Source of the DNA: Prevotella sp. UBA2725
GTDB lineage: Bacteria; Bacteroidota; Bacteroidia; Bacteroidales; Bacteroidaceae
Direction of reading: 5' to 3'
Length of the DNA stretch: 64,000 nucleotides
Assembly: GCA_002353825.1 (NCBI GenBank)
Contig: DEKJ01000017.1
Span: 87,918-151,917 of the forward strand
The notes under the pieces were generated by a model. It searched no databases, had not been told where the DNA came from, and saw only the letters and a program-made list of their open reading frames with translations. Position 1 is the first letter of the stretch. Each line of letters opens with the position of its first letter. This document shows positions 7,179 to 15,119 of this stretch, piece by piece. The translations under genes were made by a program, and so were the position numbers.

Positions 7179-9647
7179 TTAATCCACCTTGATGTTCATC
7201 TCTTTCTTCAACCCCTTCGCCTTGTCTCTTACAACCAATCGGATGATGCCTCGCTTGTCTCCCGCCTTCACAGTGACGACAAGCTTGCCATTGAAGAGCT
7301 TCATCGTGGGTTTCGTGAACGACTCCAACGACGTGGCATTGCCATTGCAGATTGCTTGGAAGGCTCCGGCACCACTGACCTCCACATTGATGCGGTCGTC
7401 AGCCTGAGGCAGTTCAGTGCCGTTCTTGTCCACCAGCGACACGGTGACATAAGCGAGGTCGTCAACTCCCTTCTTCAGCACTGTGCGGTCAGCCTCAAGC
7501 TTCAGCGCCTTCGCCTCACCCGCAGTTTTGATGGTTGTCTCCGCAGCAGCATTGCCCTGAGCATCGTAAGCCACGACCTTCAGTTCGCCCGGCTCATATT
7601 TTACATCCGGCCACATCAGACGGTAACGCGTGGCATAGCGCTCAGCCTCCTCCGGAGTCGTTGGGTCTTTCCACGACTTCTGAGCCGGATGCGACTCGAG
7701 ACGCACTGTAGTGTCTTTCTTCACCCTACCCTGCGACTTGCCGTTGACAAAGAGCTCAGCCTCGGGATAATCGGTGTAGACGAAGACGGGTGTCACCTGA
7801 CCCTCGCGACCGGGCCACGTCCAGTGAGGCAGGATATGCAGCGTATGCGCCTTCTTGTTCCACACCGAGCGATAGAGGTAATAGCGGTCCTTGGGCAGAC
7901 CGGCGAGATCCATGATGCCGAAGTAGGAGCTGCGGCTCGGCCAATACTCATCGTAAGGCGTGGGCTCACCGAGATAATCGTAACCCGTCCACACAAACTG
8001 ACCGATGGTATAAGGCTTGTCCTCCATTGCCATAAAGTCCTGCTCGGGAAGGTTACTCCAGGAGCACCACTGCGTGTCATAGCTCGTGCACTGTCCGTCC
8101 TTATCCTCCGGTGCCACACCCCACTTGACGGGGAACTTATACACACCACGGCTGCTCACCGTCGAAGCAGTCTCGGAACCTAAGAGGAAACCTTTAGGGA
8201 GTTGTTTAATATTTTTGTCATATTTATACACACGGTAGTTGAATCCGGAGATATCCATCACCTGAGCGAAGCCCGACTTCAGAGCATCCTCTGCCCTATC
8301 CATGCCCTGGGTCACGGGGCGTGTGGGGTCGAGCTTATGGCAGAGGTTCTGCAGGTGCTCTGCGATGATTCTGCCCTCATAACTCCATTGCTCGGGAATC
8401 TCATTGCCAATACTCCACATGACGATAGATGGGTGGTTGCGGTTGGCCTCCACGAGCGCCGTGATATCCTTGTCGCTCCAGTCCTTGAAGAAGCGGGCAT
8501 AACCGTTCTTACACTTAGGATAGATCCACATATCGAAACTCTCGGCCATGACCATCATGCCGAGGGAGTCGCACACATCCATCTGCATCTGCGAAGGAAG
8601 GTTATGCGAAGTACGGATGGCATCGCAGCCCATATCTTTCAACTGCTTGATCTGTCGGATGAGGGCGGCCTTGTTCACGGCAGCACCGAGCGGACCAAGG
8701 TCATGGTGGAGACAGACGCCCTGAATCTTACGGCTCACGCCATTGAGCTGAAAGCCGCGGATGGAGTCGACCTTCACTGTCCGCACGCCGAAACGCATGG
8801 AGAGGTTGTCCAGTTCTTTGCCATTATCATCCAACAAAGAAAGCTTCAAGGTATAGAGGTTCGGGGTCTCGGGCGTCCACCACTTAGCGTTTTTTACGGG
8901 GAAGCCACCGGAGAAGCACTCCCCTTGCACATTAAACTTAGAGTCCTTAATGAGCACGTCACCCGTCTCATTGTCAATGACCGACATCATCAGCGTTCCT
9001 CGGAAGTCCTTCGAGGCTCCTGCAAGGATTGTACGGAAATCCATCAGTGCTCTATCGCGATAGATACGTGGCTGCGTTCTGATGGAAGTCTTCCACGGAT
9101 CGAGATGCACCTTGCTCGTCGTAACCAAGGTCACAGGGCGATAGAGCCCGGCACCCGGATACCAGCGGCTGCTCTCCTCCATATTATGCAGCGAGACGTC
9201 GATGCGGTTGTTGCCCTTAACAATATAAGGTGTGATATCGACCTTGAAAGGCGTGTAGCCATAAGCCCACTGCCCGGCCAACTTCCCATTGACATAGACC
9301 TTCGGCTCTGCCATGGCACCGTCGAGGTCGAGCTCCACATGCCGGTTTTCCACATTATTTATATATAGAGAAGTGGTGTAATAGCCTTTTCCTATCCAGG
9401 GCAGCGCTCCGGAGCGTCCACTCTTCTCTGTCTTCTGCTTCTCACCGTTCTGCTCAATGGCGACCAACTGCAAGTCCCATTTCTTGTCGAATGGCCCGCT
9501 GATGGCCCAGTCGTGCGGCACCGTCACCGACTGCCAGTGAATACTGTCGCGAGAGAACTGCCAATGCTTGATATTTACAACAGATCTTCCCTCTGCCGAT
9601 AACAACAGAGGAAGGAAGAGAAGAAGAAAAAGACAAAATTTGCGCAT
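7179..9647 (-). CDS. Secreted glycoside hydrolase family 2 protein (beta-galactosidase-like)
   Basis: 822 residues. The N terminus MRKFCLFLLLFLPLLLSAEG is a signal peptide, so the enzyme is exported, probably to the periplasm. Domain order fits GH2: jelly-roll sugar-binding domain (about 30-180), Ig-like domain (180-295), TIM barrel (295-600), then Ig-like domains including a DUF4982-type stretch (from about 620). The acid/base is the Glu of WSIGNEIPEQW (E416); the nucleophile is probably E492 in FLLGSETAS. GHDNLR-type entry is seen as DAIRTSHNLPS. The fold covers beta-galactosidases, mannosidases and glucuronidases; the barrel motifs favour beta-galactosidase, but the substrate cannot be fixed from sequence. 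It stands alone between two repeat elements with no SusC/SusD neighbour and no clear promoter motif upstream. Confidence 0.88.
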   Translation of the reverse strand: MRKFCLFLLLFLPLLLSAEGRSVVNIKHWQFSRDSIHWQSVTVPHDWAISGPFDKKWDLQLVAIEQNGEKQKTEKSGRSGALPWIGKGYYTTSLYINNVENRHVELDLDGAMAEPKVYVNGKLAGQWAYGYTPFKVDITPYIVKGNNRIDVSLHNMEESSRWYPGAGLYRPVTLVTTSKVHLDPWKTSIRTQPRIYRDRALMDFRTILAGASKDFRGTLMMSVIDNETGDVLIKDSKFNVQGECFSGGFPVKNAKWWTPETPNLYTLKLSLLDDNGKELDNLSMRFGVRTVKVDSIRGFQLNGVSRKIQGVCLHHDLGPLGAAVNKAALIRQIKQLKDMGCDAIRTSHNLPSQMQMDVCDSLGMMVMAESFDMWIYPKCKNGYARFFKDWSDKDITALVEANRNHPSIVMWSIGNEIPEQWSYEGRIIAEHLQNLCHKLDPTRPVTQGMDRAEDALKSGFAQVMDISGFNYRVYKYDKNIKQLPKGFLLGSETASTVSSRGVYKFPVKWGVAPEDKDGQCTSYDTQWCSWSNLPEQDFMAMEDKPYTIGQFVWTGYDYLGEPTPYDEYWPSRSSYFGIMDLAGLPKDRYYLYRSVWNKKAHTLHILPHWTWPGREGQVTPVFVYTDYPEAELFVNGKSQGRVKKDTTVRLESHPAQKSWKDPTTPEEAERYATRYRLMWPDVKYEPGELKVVAYDAQGNAAAETTIKTAGEAKALKLEADRTVLKKGVDDLAYVTVSLVDKNGTELPQADDRINVEVSGAGAFQAICNGNATSLESFTKPTMKLFNGKLVVTVKAGDKRGIIRLVVRDKAKGLKKEMNIKVD

Positions 9648-9714
9648 ATTGATTAATTATTATTGATTCATTATTCGTTGTGCTCTTTCAGTTTAGGGCT
9701 GATAATAGCACCCA

Positions 9715-10004
9715 GCCTCGGAGAGGCTGAATTTTACATAACCCCAGACTAAAGGAGCGGTAGCGACTGCAGTCTGGGGATGTTTGGGTGAGGACTTATT
9801 GGGCTAATTTTCTGCCTCGGAGAGGCAGACTGCACGGTAGTGCGCAATGTCTTTAATGGTTATCATACGCCAACATAGCGCGCCACGGCGCATTCAGCCT
9901 CTCCGAGGCTGGGAATCAATTCATTCTGTTGCAGCCCCAATCCCCAGACTGCGGTCGCTCCGCTCCCTTAGTCTGGGGTTATGAATAGTGTGCCTCTCCG
10001 AGGC
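9715..10004. repeat. Compound inverted-repeat element B (type 2)
   Basis: A 290-bp element in the 969-base gap upstream of the hydrolase. GCCTCGGAGAGGC occurs at 9715 and 9813, and its inverse GCCTCTCCGAGGC at 9897 and 9992, so both an outer and an inner pair exist. Local hairpins CCCCAGACT/AGTCTGGGG occur in both the left and the right half. The centre carries TGCACGGTAGTGCGCAATG. It is closest to element C (42493-42758), which shares the centre almost base for base. Confidence 0.85.
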
Positions 10005-10134
10005 ACTGATCAACTTGAGGCATACCATTAACACCCAACACCCCTCACTTACCACCCATAAAGGGGTTTTCGCTTGCAAAAATAATGGAAATAAATGAAT
10101 TTTCAAAGATTTTTGAATTTTCTTCGTCAAATAT

Positions 10135-10165
10135 TTTGTTATGTCGCAAAAAGGCCTTATCTTTG
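10135..10165 (+). promoter_or_regulatory. Promoter with consensus match, reading into a small ORF
   Basis: TTTG (10135-10138), exactly 19 bases, TATCTTTG (10158-10165): a full match to the Bacteroidetes promoter consensus. It points away from the hydrolase into 10200-10328 and the tandem arrays beyond. It implies that this otherwise gene-poor gap is transcribed. Confidence 0.65.
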
Positions 10166-10199
10166 CCAACGTTATCCTGAAAACAATCTTTTTACCTTA

Positions 10200-10328
10200 A
10201 TGGAACTGATACCTATTGAAGATTTGGAGCGGTGGCCTGTGAAGGTGATCGCTTTTTTTATGCCCTATAATTTCCACTCTCTTATAGTTATATTGTTATC
10301 TTCCGTCGAACGACGGAAGATTGTTTGA
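10200..10328 (+). CDS. Small hypothetical protein (42 residues)
   Basis: The ATG at 10200 opens MELIPIEDLERWPVKVIAFF, followed by a hydrophobic stretch (SLIVILLSSV) and the charged end ERRKIV. It lies about 30 bases downstream of a consensus promoter, the main reason to list it. The stop is reached inside the perfect inverted repeat and tandem array region, so the frame may be the 5' remnant of a longer gene broken by repeat expansion. The family is not recognised. The same frame is open further upstream, but that part includes the promoter and is unlikely to be translated. Confidence 0.35.
   Translation: MELIPIEDLERWPVKVIAFFMPYNFHSLIVILLSSVERRKIV
10298..10321. repeat. Perfect inverted repeat, 11-bp arms
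   Basis: ATCTTCCGTCG (10298-10308), spacer AA, CGACGGAAGAT (10311-10321). It immediately precedes the 22-bp array and contains the same CGTCGAACG-like core. It could be a terminator for the small upstream ORF (followed by TGTTTG, a weak T tract) or a protein-binding dyad. Confidence 0.6.
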
Positions 10329-10414
10329 CGTTCGACAAACGATTGTCTGACGTTCGACAAACAATTGTTCGACGTTCGACAAACAATTGTTCGACGTTCG
10401 ACGAACAATTGGCC
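10327..10414. repeat. Tandem array, 4 x 22 bp
   Basis: Four contiguous 22-bp units at 10327, 10349, 10371 and 10393, of the form GACGTTCGACAAACAATTGT plus two bases. Units 2 and 3 are identical; 1 and 4 differ at a few positions. The unit contains the palindrome ACAATTGT. There are no spacers, so it is not a CRISPR array. Three other arrays in this window have the same period but different sequences. Confidence 0.9.
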
Positions 10415-10453
10415 GACACGTGACTCATATTGAGATTTCAATAACAATCGACG

Positions 10454-10513
10454 AATGATTTCACTGAAAACGCGAAATGATTCCACTGAAATCGCAATAT
10501 GATTTTAGTGGAA
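10454..10513. repeat. Second tandem array, 22-bp period
   Basis: AATGATTTCACTGAAAACGC (10454), AATGATTCCACTGAAATCGC (10476) and TATGATTTTAGTGG (10498) repeat with a 22-base step. The first two units are close; the third is partial. It lies 39 bases after the first array and just upstream (plus-strand sense) of the ilvC terminator. Confidence 0.7.
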
Positions 10514-10538
10514 ACAAAAGGCGAATAATATAGAAAGA

Positions 10539-10573
10539 CAAAAAAGCCTTTCCCCACATTAGCGAGGAAAGGC
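10539..10573 (-). terminator. Rho-independent terminator of ilvC
   Basis: Minus strand: GCCTTTCC stem, loop, GGGAAAGGC, then TTTTTTG. It lies about 45 bases after the ilvC stop and ends the ilv transcript. Confidence 0.85.
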
Positions 10574-10616
10574 CATTTATATTAAGAATAAATATTCTTC
10601 TTAAACGAGCGAACAA

Positions 10617-11660
10617 TTAGTTGTTCTCAGGACGGAGCTTACGGACAGTCTCGCCAGCGCGCCACATCTCCATGTCGTGCATAGCCTTGAGCTCTGCGTT
10701 CAGCTTCTCACGGTAGTCAGGCTGAGAGTTCTTGTCGATAGAGATCTGAGCCTCGTTGCCGCTCTCCACAGAAGCATACAACCACTCCATGACAGGCAGG
10801 CAAGCAGCCTTGAAGCGAGGACGCCAGTCGAGAGCACCGCGCTGAGCGGTTGTAGAGCAGTTAGCATACATCCAGTCCATACCCTTCTCACCAAACAGCG
10901 GGCACAGGCTCTGTGTGAACTCCTCAACGGTCTCGTTGAAAGCCTCCGAAGGAGAGTGTCCATGTTCACGGAGCACCTGATACTGAGCCTCGAACAGGCC
11001 TTCGATAGCACCCATCAGTGAACCACGCTCACCGGTCAGGTCAGAAGTAGCCTCCTTGTTGAATGTTGTCTCGAACAGATAGCCAGAACCGATACCTACG
11101 CCCATAGCCAGTGTCTTGTCCTTAGCGTGACCAGAAGCATCCTGGTAAACAGCATAGCTGGAGTTGATACCACGGCCCTCAAGGAACAGTGTACGCAGAG
11201 ACGTACCGGAACCCTTAGGAGCAACCATGATCACATCGATATCCTTTGGAGGAACCACACCGGTACGGTTGTTCCAGTTGATAGCGAAACCGTGGCTGTA
11301 ATACAGCGTCTTACCCTTGGTAAGGAACGGCTTGATCTTCGGCCACTGTGCGATCTGACCAGCATCAGAGAGCAGCATAGCGATGACGGTACCCTTCTCT
11401 GCAGCCTCCTCAATGGAGAACAGTGTCTTACCGGGAACCCAACCATCAGCAACAGCCTTGTCATAGCTGCGGCCCTTACGCTGACCAACAATTACATTGA
11501 AACCGTTATCGCGAAGATTGCCGGCCTGACCAGGACCCTGAATACCGTAGCCAATGACAGCAATCGTCTCATTCTTCAGTACTTCACGTGCTTTCTCTAA
11601 TGTGAACTCCTCTCTTGTGACGATGTTCTCTTCAACGCCACCAAAATTCATTTTTGGCAT
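10617..11660 (-). CDS. ilvC: Ketol-acid reductoisomerase
   Basis: Second common step of isoleucine and valine synthesis: isomerises and reduces acetolactate or acetohydroxybutyrate with NADPH and Mg2+. 347 residues. The Rossmann motif GYGIQGPGQAGNLRDNG is near residue 38, followed by VGQRKGRSYDKAV, the cofactor-specificity loop. The C-terminal knotted domain contains DLTGERGSLMGAIEGLFEAQ and EFTQSLCPLF. It is the last ilv gene, separated from the thioesterase gene by 115 bases that hold its own consensus promoter, so it can be expressed apart from ilvD-B-N. Confidence 0.97.
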   Translation of the reverse strand: MPKMNFGGVEENIVTREEFTLEKAREVLKNETIAVIGYGIQGPGQAGNLRDNGFNVIVGQRKGRSYDKAVADGWVPGKTLFSIEEAAEKGTVIAMLLSDAGQIAQWPKIKPFLTKGKTLYYSHGFAINWNNRTGVVPPKDIDVIMVAPKGSGTSLRTLFLEGRGINSSYAVYQDASGHAKDKTLAMGVGIGSGYLFETTFNKEATSDLTGERGSLMGAIEGLFEAQYQVLREHGHSPSEAFNETVEEFTQSLCPLFGEKGMDWMYANCSTTAQRGALDWRPRFKAACLPVMEWLYASVESGNEAQISIDKNSQPDYREKLNAELKAMHDMEMWRAGETVRKLRPENN

Positions 11661-11736
11661 AATATAACTACTTTAGTAAAACGTGTATAAATCTATTTCT
11701 TGTTATAATCTCTGAGGTGGTTCTTTTATTGAGTGC

Positions 11737-11767
11737 AAAGGTATCAATTCTATATGTAACGACCAAA
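11737..11767 (-). promoter_or_regulatory. Promoter of ilvC
   Basis: Minus strand TTTG (11767-11764), exactly 19 bases, TACCTTTG (11744-11737). A full consensus match located between the thioesterase stop and the ilvC start, giving a leader of about 70 bases. Confidence 0.75.
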
Positions 11768-11775
11768 TTTTTCTT

Positions 11776-12573
11776 TCAATCTTTTACAAATTTAACCTTA
11801 CACCTTACGATTTCGACCTCTTTGCTTTTTTCTGCAGGTGATTCTTTCGTCATTCTGACAACATATTCGTCTTCCTCTTCCGTGCTGATAGTCTGCTTCT
11901 TATAGAGGCAGAGCGTATCTCCTGCATGAGACTCAGCGACATAGGCGATGTCGATACGCTTCAGACGGTGCGACTTATAATAGTCGAGACTGAAAAGGTC
12001 GAGCACATGATCGATATATTTGACCGAATTGACGTGTCCGTTGATGTCCACATCATTATATTGTGCAACAACCTTGCGAGCGAGCTCGAGGTCATGACCC
12101 AAGACTACTCTCGAAGGCGGAGCGATAGGACAAGGCTTGTCAGTCTCAATATATTTTGCCAGAAGTCCGTCTTTGATCGTGAAGATGTCGGCAGGCTGAC
12201 GGGTATCGGTGTCGATCATCGCCCAGATACTGCGGCCATAGGCATATGCCTTACTGCCATCGGGACTCGACACCGCAAAGTTACGACTCGTAAAGAACTT
12301 CTTTGCAGCCTCCACCCACGTCTCACCGATGACCTTGTCGTAGGCTTTCGGCATGTCGAGAATCTCAATGGCGAAGCGCGAGAGCACCCATGTACGATGA
12401 CTGAGGTTGAGCTCTGCTACGCCATAGCCACGGTCGCCACTGTGATAATCGGCGGCATTGAGCATGCCGTTGCCTAAGTGGCCGGGGAAGAGGTGGCTGC
12501 TGAAGTCGCAGTGGAACGGCTCCACCATGAACTCGTAGCTGCCAACTTTCGGCAAAAGCTCGTTACTTGTCAT
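11776..12573 (-). CDS. Acyl-ACP thioesterase (FatA/FatB family)
   Basis: Hydrolyses acyl-ACP to free fatty acid. 265 residues from the ATG at 12573 (MTSNELLPKVGSYEFMVEPF); a longer frame to 12606 would only add residues overlapping ilvN. Two hot-dog domains: the first contains GYGVAELNLSHRTWVLSRFA and SSPDGSKAYAYGRSIWAMID, the second begins near KVVAQYNDVDINGHVNSVKY, the catalytic Asn/His region of the family. It overlaps the ilvN end by 11 bases and is therefore coupled to branched-chain amino-acid synthesis, an arrangement I have seen in other Bacteroidales; a role with branched-chain acyl groups is inference. Confidence 0.88.
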   Translation of the reverse strand: MTSNELLPKVGSYEFMVEPFHCDFSSHLFPGHLGNGMLNAADYHSGDRGYGVAELNLSHRTWVLSRFAIEILDMPKAYDKVIGETWVEAAKKFFTSRNFAVSSPDGSKAYAYGRSIWAMIDTDTRQPADIFTIKDGLLAKYIETDKPCPIAPPSRVVLGHDLELARKVVAQYNDVDINGHVNSVKYIDHVLDLFSLDYYKSHRLKRIDIAYVAESHAGDTLCLYKKQTISTEEEDEYVVRMTKESPAEKSKEVEIVRCKVKFVKD

Positions 12574-13093
12574 GCTCCTCCAAGAGTTTAGATACCGGCT
12601 CCTCAAAACTACGGGTCACAGCGATACGGCCAGAGCGCGTGTATTGCAGCAGACAGTTGTAACTGTTCAGTTTCGAATAGAGATCTGTGATATCATCGGT
12701 CAGACCGGCAAGCAGCACCGTGGCATAAGTGGGGTTGACCTCCATCATGCGGGCGTTGTGGCGGCGGATGGTGCGAGAGACCTCGGGATTGTCGAGGAGC
12801 ACGGGCGTGGAAATCTTATAGAGAGCGACCTCATGGATGAAGATCTGATCATCAGTGTAGTAGTCGCACTTGATGACATTGATCTTCTTCTCTATCTGCT
12901 TCTTGATTTTCAGAATCTGATCGGGGTCACTCCAGCAGGTGATGGTGTACTTATGGATGCCATCGATACTTGAAGCCGACACATTCAGACTCTCGATATT
13001 CACCTGGCGACGGGTAAAGACACTGGTGATCTCATTGAGGATACCCGCCACGTTCTCACTATATACTAATAATGTATAAAATGTATCTTCCAT
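12563..13093 (-). CDS. ilvN: Acetolactate synthase small (regulatory) subunit
   Basis: 176 residues. The N-terminal ACT domain starts YTLLVYSENVAGILNEITSVFTR and continues with the usual NIESLNVSAS, the pattern that binds valine for feedback inhibition. The C-terminal half (FIHEVALYKIS...) is the activation domain. It follows ilvB after 31 bases. Confidence 0.95.
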   Translation of the reverse strand: MEDTFYTLLVYSENVAGILNEITSVFTRRQVNIESLNVSASSIDGIHKYTITCWSDPDQILKIKKQIEKKINVIKCDYYTDDQIFIHEVALYKISTPVLLDNPEVSRTIRRHNARMMEVNPTYATVLLAGLTDDITDLYSKLNSYNCLLQYTRSGRIAVTRSFEEPVSKLLEEHDK

Positions 13094-13124
13094 ATCAATA
13101 ATAATTCAGTGTAGTGGTAAAATT

Positions 13125-14996
13125 TTAGATATCCAAATGGAGTTGCATCTCATCAATAGAGCTGCCCGGTGTCACCATCGGCGTCACGTTCTCTTCTTCC
13201 TTGACAGCGCACTCGAGGATGTAAGGGCCATCGGTAGCCACCATCTTTTCGACCTTGGCCTTGAGATCGTCACGATCGATCACCACATCATAAGCGATGC
13301 CATAACCTTTTGCTATCTCTTCGTAGTGTGGGTTGAGCATATAAGTGAAGGAGCGGCGGTGATTGTACATCAGATCCTGCCACTGGCGCACATTGCCAAG
13401 GTAATGGTTGTTGAGCAGAATGATCTTCACGGGAGCCTGCTGCTCCATGATGGTACCGAGCTCCTCAATACACATCTGGAACGAACCGTCACCGGTGAAG
13501 AGCACCACCTGACGGTCGGGAGCACCGAACGTGGCTCCGATAGCTGCGGGCAAGCCAAAGCCCATCGTGCCGAAGCCGCCACTGCTGACGATGCTGCGGT
13601 CTTTCTCAAACTTAAAGTAACGGCAAGAGAACATCTGATGCAGTCCTACGTCATTGCACATCACTGCCTCGCCTTTCGTTGCCTCTGCCACGGCGTTGAT
13701 AACCTCACCCATGAGCAGCGGACCTTCCTTGGGATGAATGGCGGGGTCGATGACCTCACGCTTCTCCTCTTCATAGAGCGGCTTGAAAGAAGCGATCCAC
13801 TGCTTGTGCTCATTGGGATGAACCAATGCAGTGATCTTTGCTAGACTCTCTTTACAGTCTCCGACAACAGCCACATCGGTCTTCACGTTCTTGTCAATCT
13901 CTGAGGGATCGATATCGAGGTGAATAATCTTTGCCTGCTTGGCATATTTATCGAGTCGCCCCGTGACACGGTCAGAGAAGCGCATACCGATAGCAATCAG
14001 CACATCGCATTCCTGCTCCTTGATGTTCGGAGCATAGTTGCCATGCATTCCGAGCATACCCATATCCAATGGATGGTCAGAAGGCAGAGCGGAGAGACCG
14101 AGCAGCGTACGGGCTGCGGGGATGTCGGCTTTCTCCAAGAACTCGCGGAGCTCCTTCTGAGCGCCACCTATCTCTACACCGTGACCGACGAGGGCAAACG
14201 GTTTCTTGGCGTTGTTGATAAGCTCAGCGGCAGCCTTCACAGCATCGTCACTGATCTTCGGATAAGGATTGTAAGAGCGCACGCCATCAGCCTTGCCCGG
14301 CATCCACTTAGCCTTGCCGACCTGTGCATTGCGCGGGAAGTCGAGCACCACGGGACCGGGGCGGCCGCTCTTGGCGATATAGAATGCACGGTTCACTGCC
14401 CATGCCACATCCTCCGGACGACGGATCTGATAGCTCCACTTCGTGATAGGCTGCGCCATATCCACGAGGTCAACCTCCTGGAAGGCATCGGTACCGAGTG
14501 AGCGCACGCCTACCTGACCGGCGATGACGACGATTGGAATAGAATCCATCATGGCATCGGCCACACCTGTGAGGGTGTTAGTGGCACCAGGACCCGAAGT
14601 AACGATAGCCACTCCGACCTTACCACTCGTACGTGCAAAACCTTCAGCAGCATGGGCAGCTCCCTGCTCGTGACGCACGAGGACATGTTTAAACCATGGG
14701 TCTTTCTTGTGGGTATAGGTATAGAGAGCGTCGTAGACTGGCATGATGGCACCACCGGGATATCCGAAGATCGTCTTCACATCTTCCTGGTAGAGGGCGC
14801 GCATCAGGATCTCAGCACCGCTGACCTCTTCCCCGATTTTCACACCGGACCAAGGGGCAATGGGCTCAGAGCTAATGGCCCCACCCCTACTGGCCCCACC
14901 CTTTAATTCCCTCCCCCATCCAGGGGAGGGATTAGAATGCTTCTCGGGCGAAAGAGCATTATCTTTGCTTTGTATGTTATTTTGATTGTTATCCAT
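13125..14996 (-). CDS. ilvB: Acetolactate synthase large subunit, with a repeat-encoded N-terminal extension
   Basis: ThDP-dependent condensation of pyruvate with pyruvate or 2-oxobutyrate. The core from about residue 58 is intact: SGAEILMRALYQEDVKTIFG, PGGAIMPVYDALY, VRHEQGAAHAAEGFAR (ThDP-activating Glu), the FAD-linked middle domain, and GDGSFQMCIEELGT with NNHYLGNVRQWQ binding ThDP-Mg. The first about 50 residues are not typical: residues 20-40 (HSNPSPGWGRELKGGASRGG) are encoded by a copy of the GC-rich dispersed repeat (14880-14936). A GTG at 14843 (VKIGEEVSGAEIL) would give a normal-length 572-residue enzyme and is the main alternative start. Second gene of the ilv operon. Confidence 0.96.
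   Translation of the reverse strand: MDNNQNNIQSKDNALSPEKHSNPSPGWGRELKGGASRGGAISSEPIAPWSGVKIGEEVSGAEILMRALYQEDVKTIFGYPGGAIMPVYDALYTYTHKKDPWFKHVLVRHEQGAAHAAEGFARTSGKVGVAIVTSGPGATNTLTGVADAMMDSIPIVVIAGQVGVRSLGTDAFQEVDLVDMAQPITKWSYQIRRPEDVAWAVNRAFYIAKSGRPGPVVLDFPRNAQVGKAKWMPGKADGVRSYNPYPKISDDAVKAAAELINNAKKPFALVGHGVEIGGAQKELREFLEKADIPAARTLLGLSALPSDHPLDMGMLGMHGNYAPNIKEQECDVLIAIGMRFSDRVTGRLDKYAKQAKIIHLDIDPSEIDKNVKTDVAVVGDCKESLAKITALVHPNEHKQWIASFKPLYEEEKREVIDPAIHPKEGPLLMGEVINAVAEATKGEAVMCNDVGLHQMFSCRYFKFEKDRSIVSSGGFGTMGFGLPAAIGATFGAPDRQVVLFTGDGSFQMCIEELGTIMEQQAPVKIILLNNHYLGNVRQWQDLMYNHRRSFTYMLNPHYEEIAKGYGIAYDVVIDRDDLKAKVEKMVATDGPYILECAVKEEENVTPMVTPGSSIDEMQLHLDI
14880..14936. repeat. GC-rich dispersed repeat inside the ilvB frame
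   Basis: Contains GGCCCCACCC and CTCCCCCATCCAGGGGAGGG, the same blocks found at 15071-15115 (inverted) and 50738-50795. It is open in the ilvB frame and encodes residues of the N-terminal extension. Its two nearest copies flank the ilvB 5' region in opposite orientation. Confidence 0.8.
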
Positions 14997-15070
14997 AATG
15001 AAAGAACTATTTGCAAATAAATATTTTTATTATCCACACCATTCCCAACCATAGTTCCTACGGTGGTAAT

Positions 15071-15115
15071 CTTTCCCCTCCCCTGGATGGGGGAGGGGCG
15101 GGGGTGGGGCCGTTA
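15071..15115. repeat. GC-rich dispersed repeat between ilvD and ilvB
   Basis: CCCCTCCCCTGGATGGGGGA followed by GGGGCGGGGGTGGGGCC: the inverse of the copy at 14880-14936. It ends 4 bases before the ilvD stop codon. Read from the ilvD side it can fold as a GC-rich stem after the gene. Confidence 0.8.
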
Positions 15116-15119
15116 GTTT

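Noticed and set aside
10327..10513. Possible CRISPR array
   Set aside because: Units are contiguous with no unique spacers, only 22 bp, and no cas gene is in the window.
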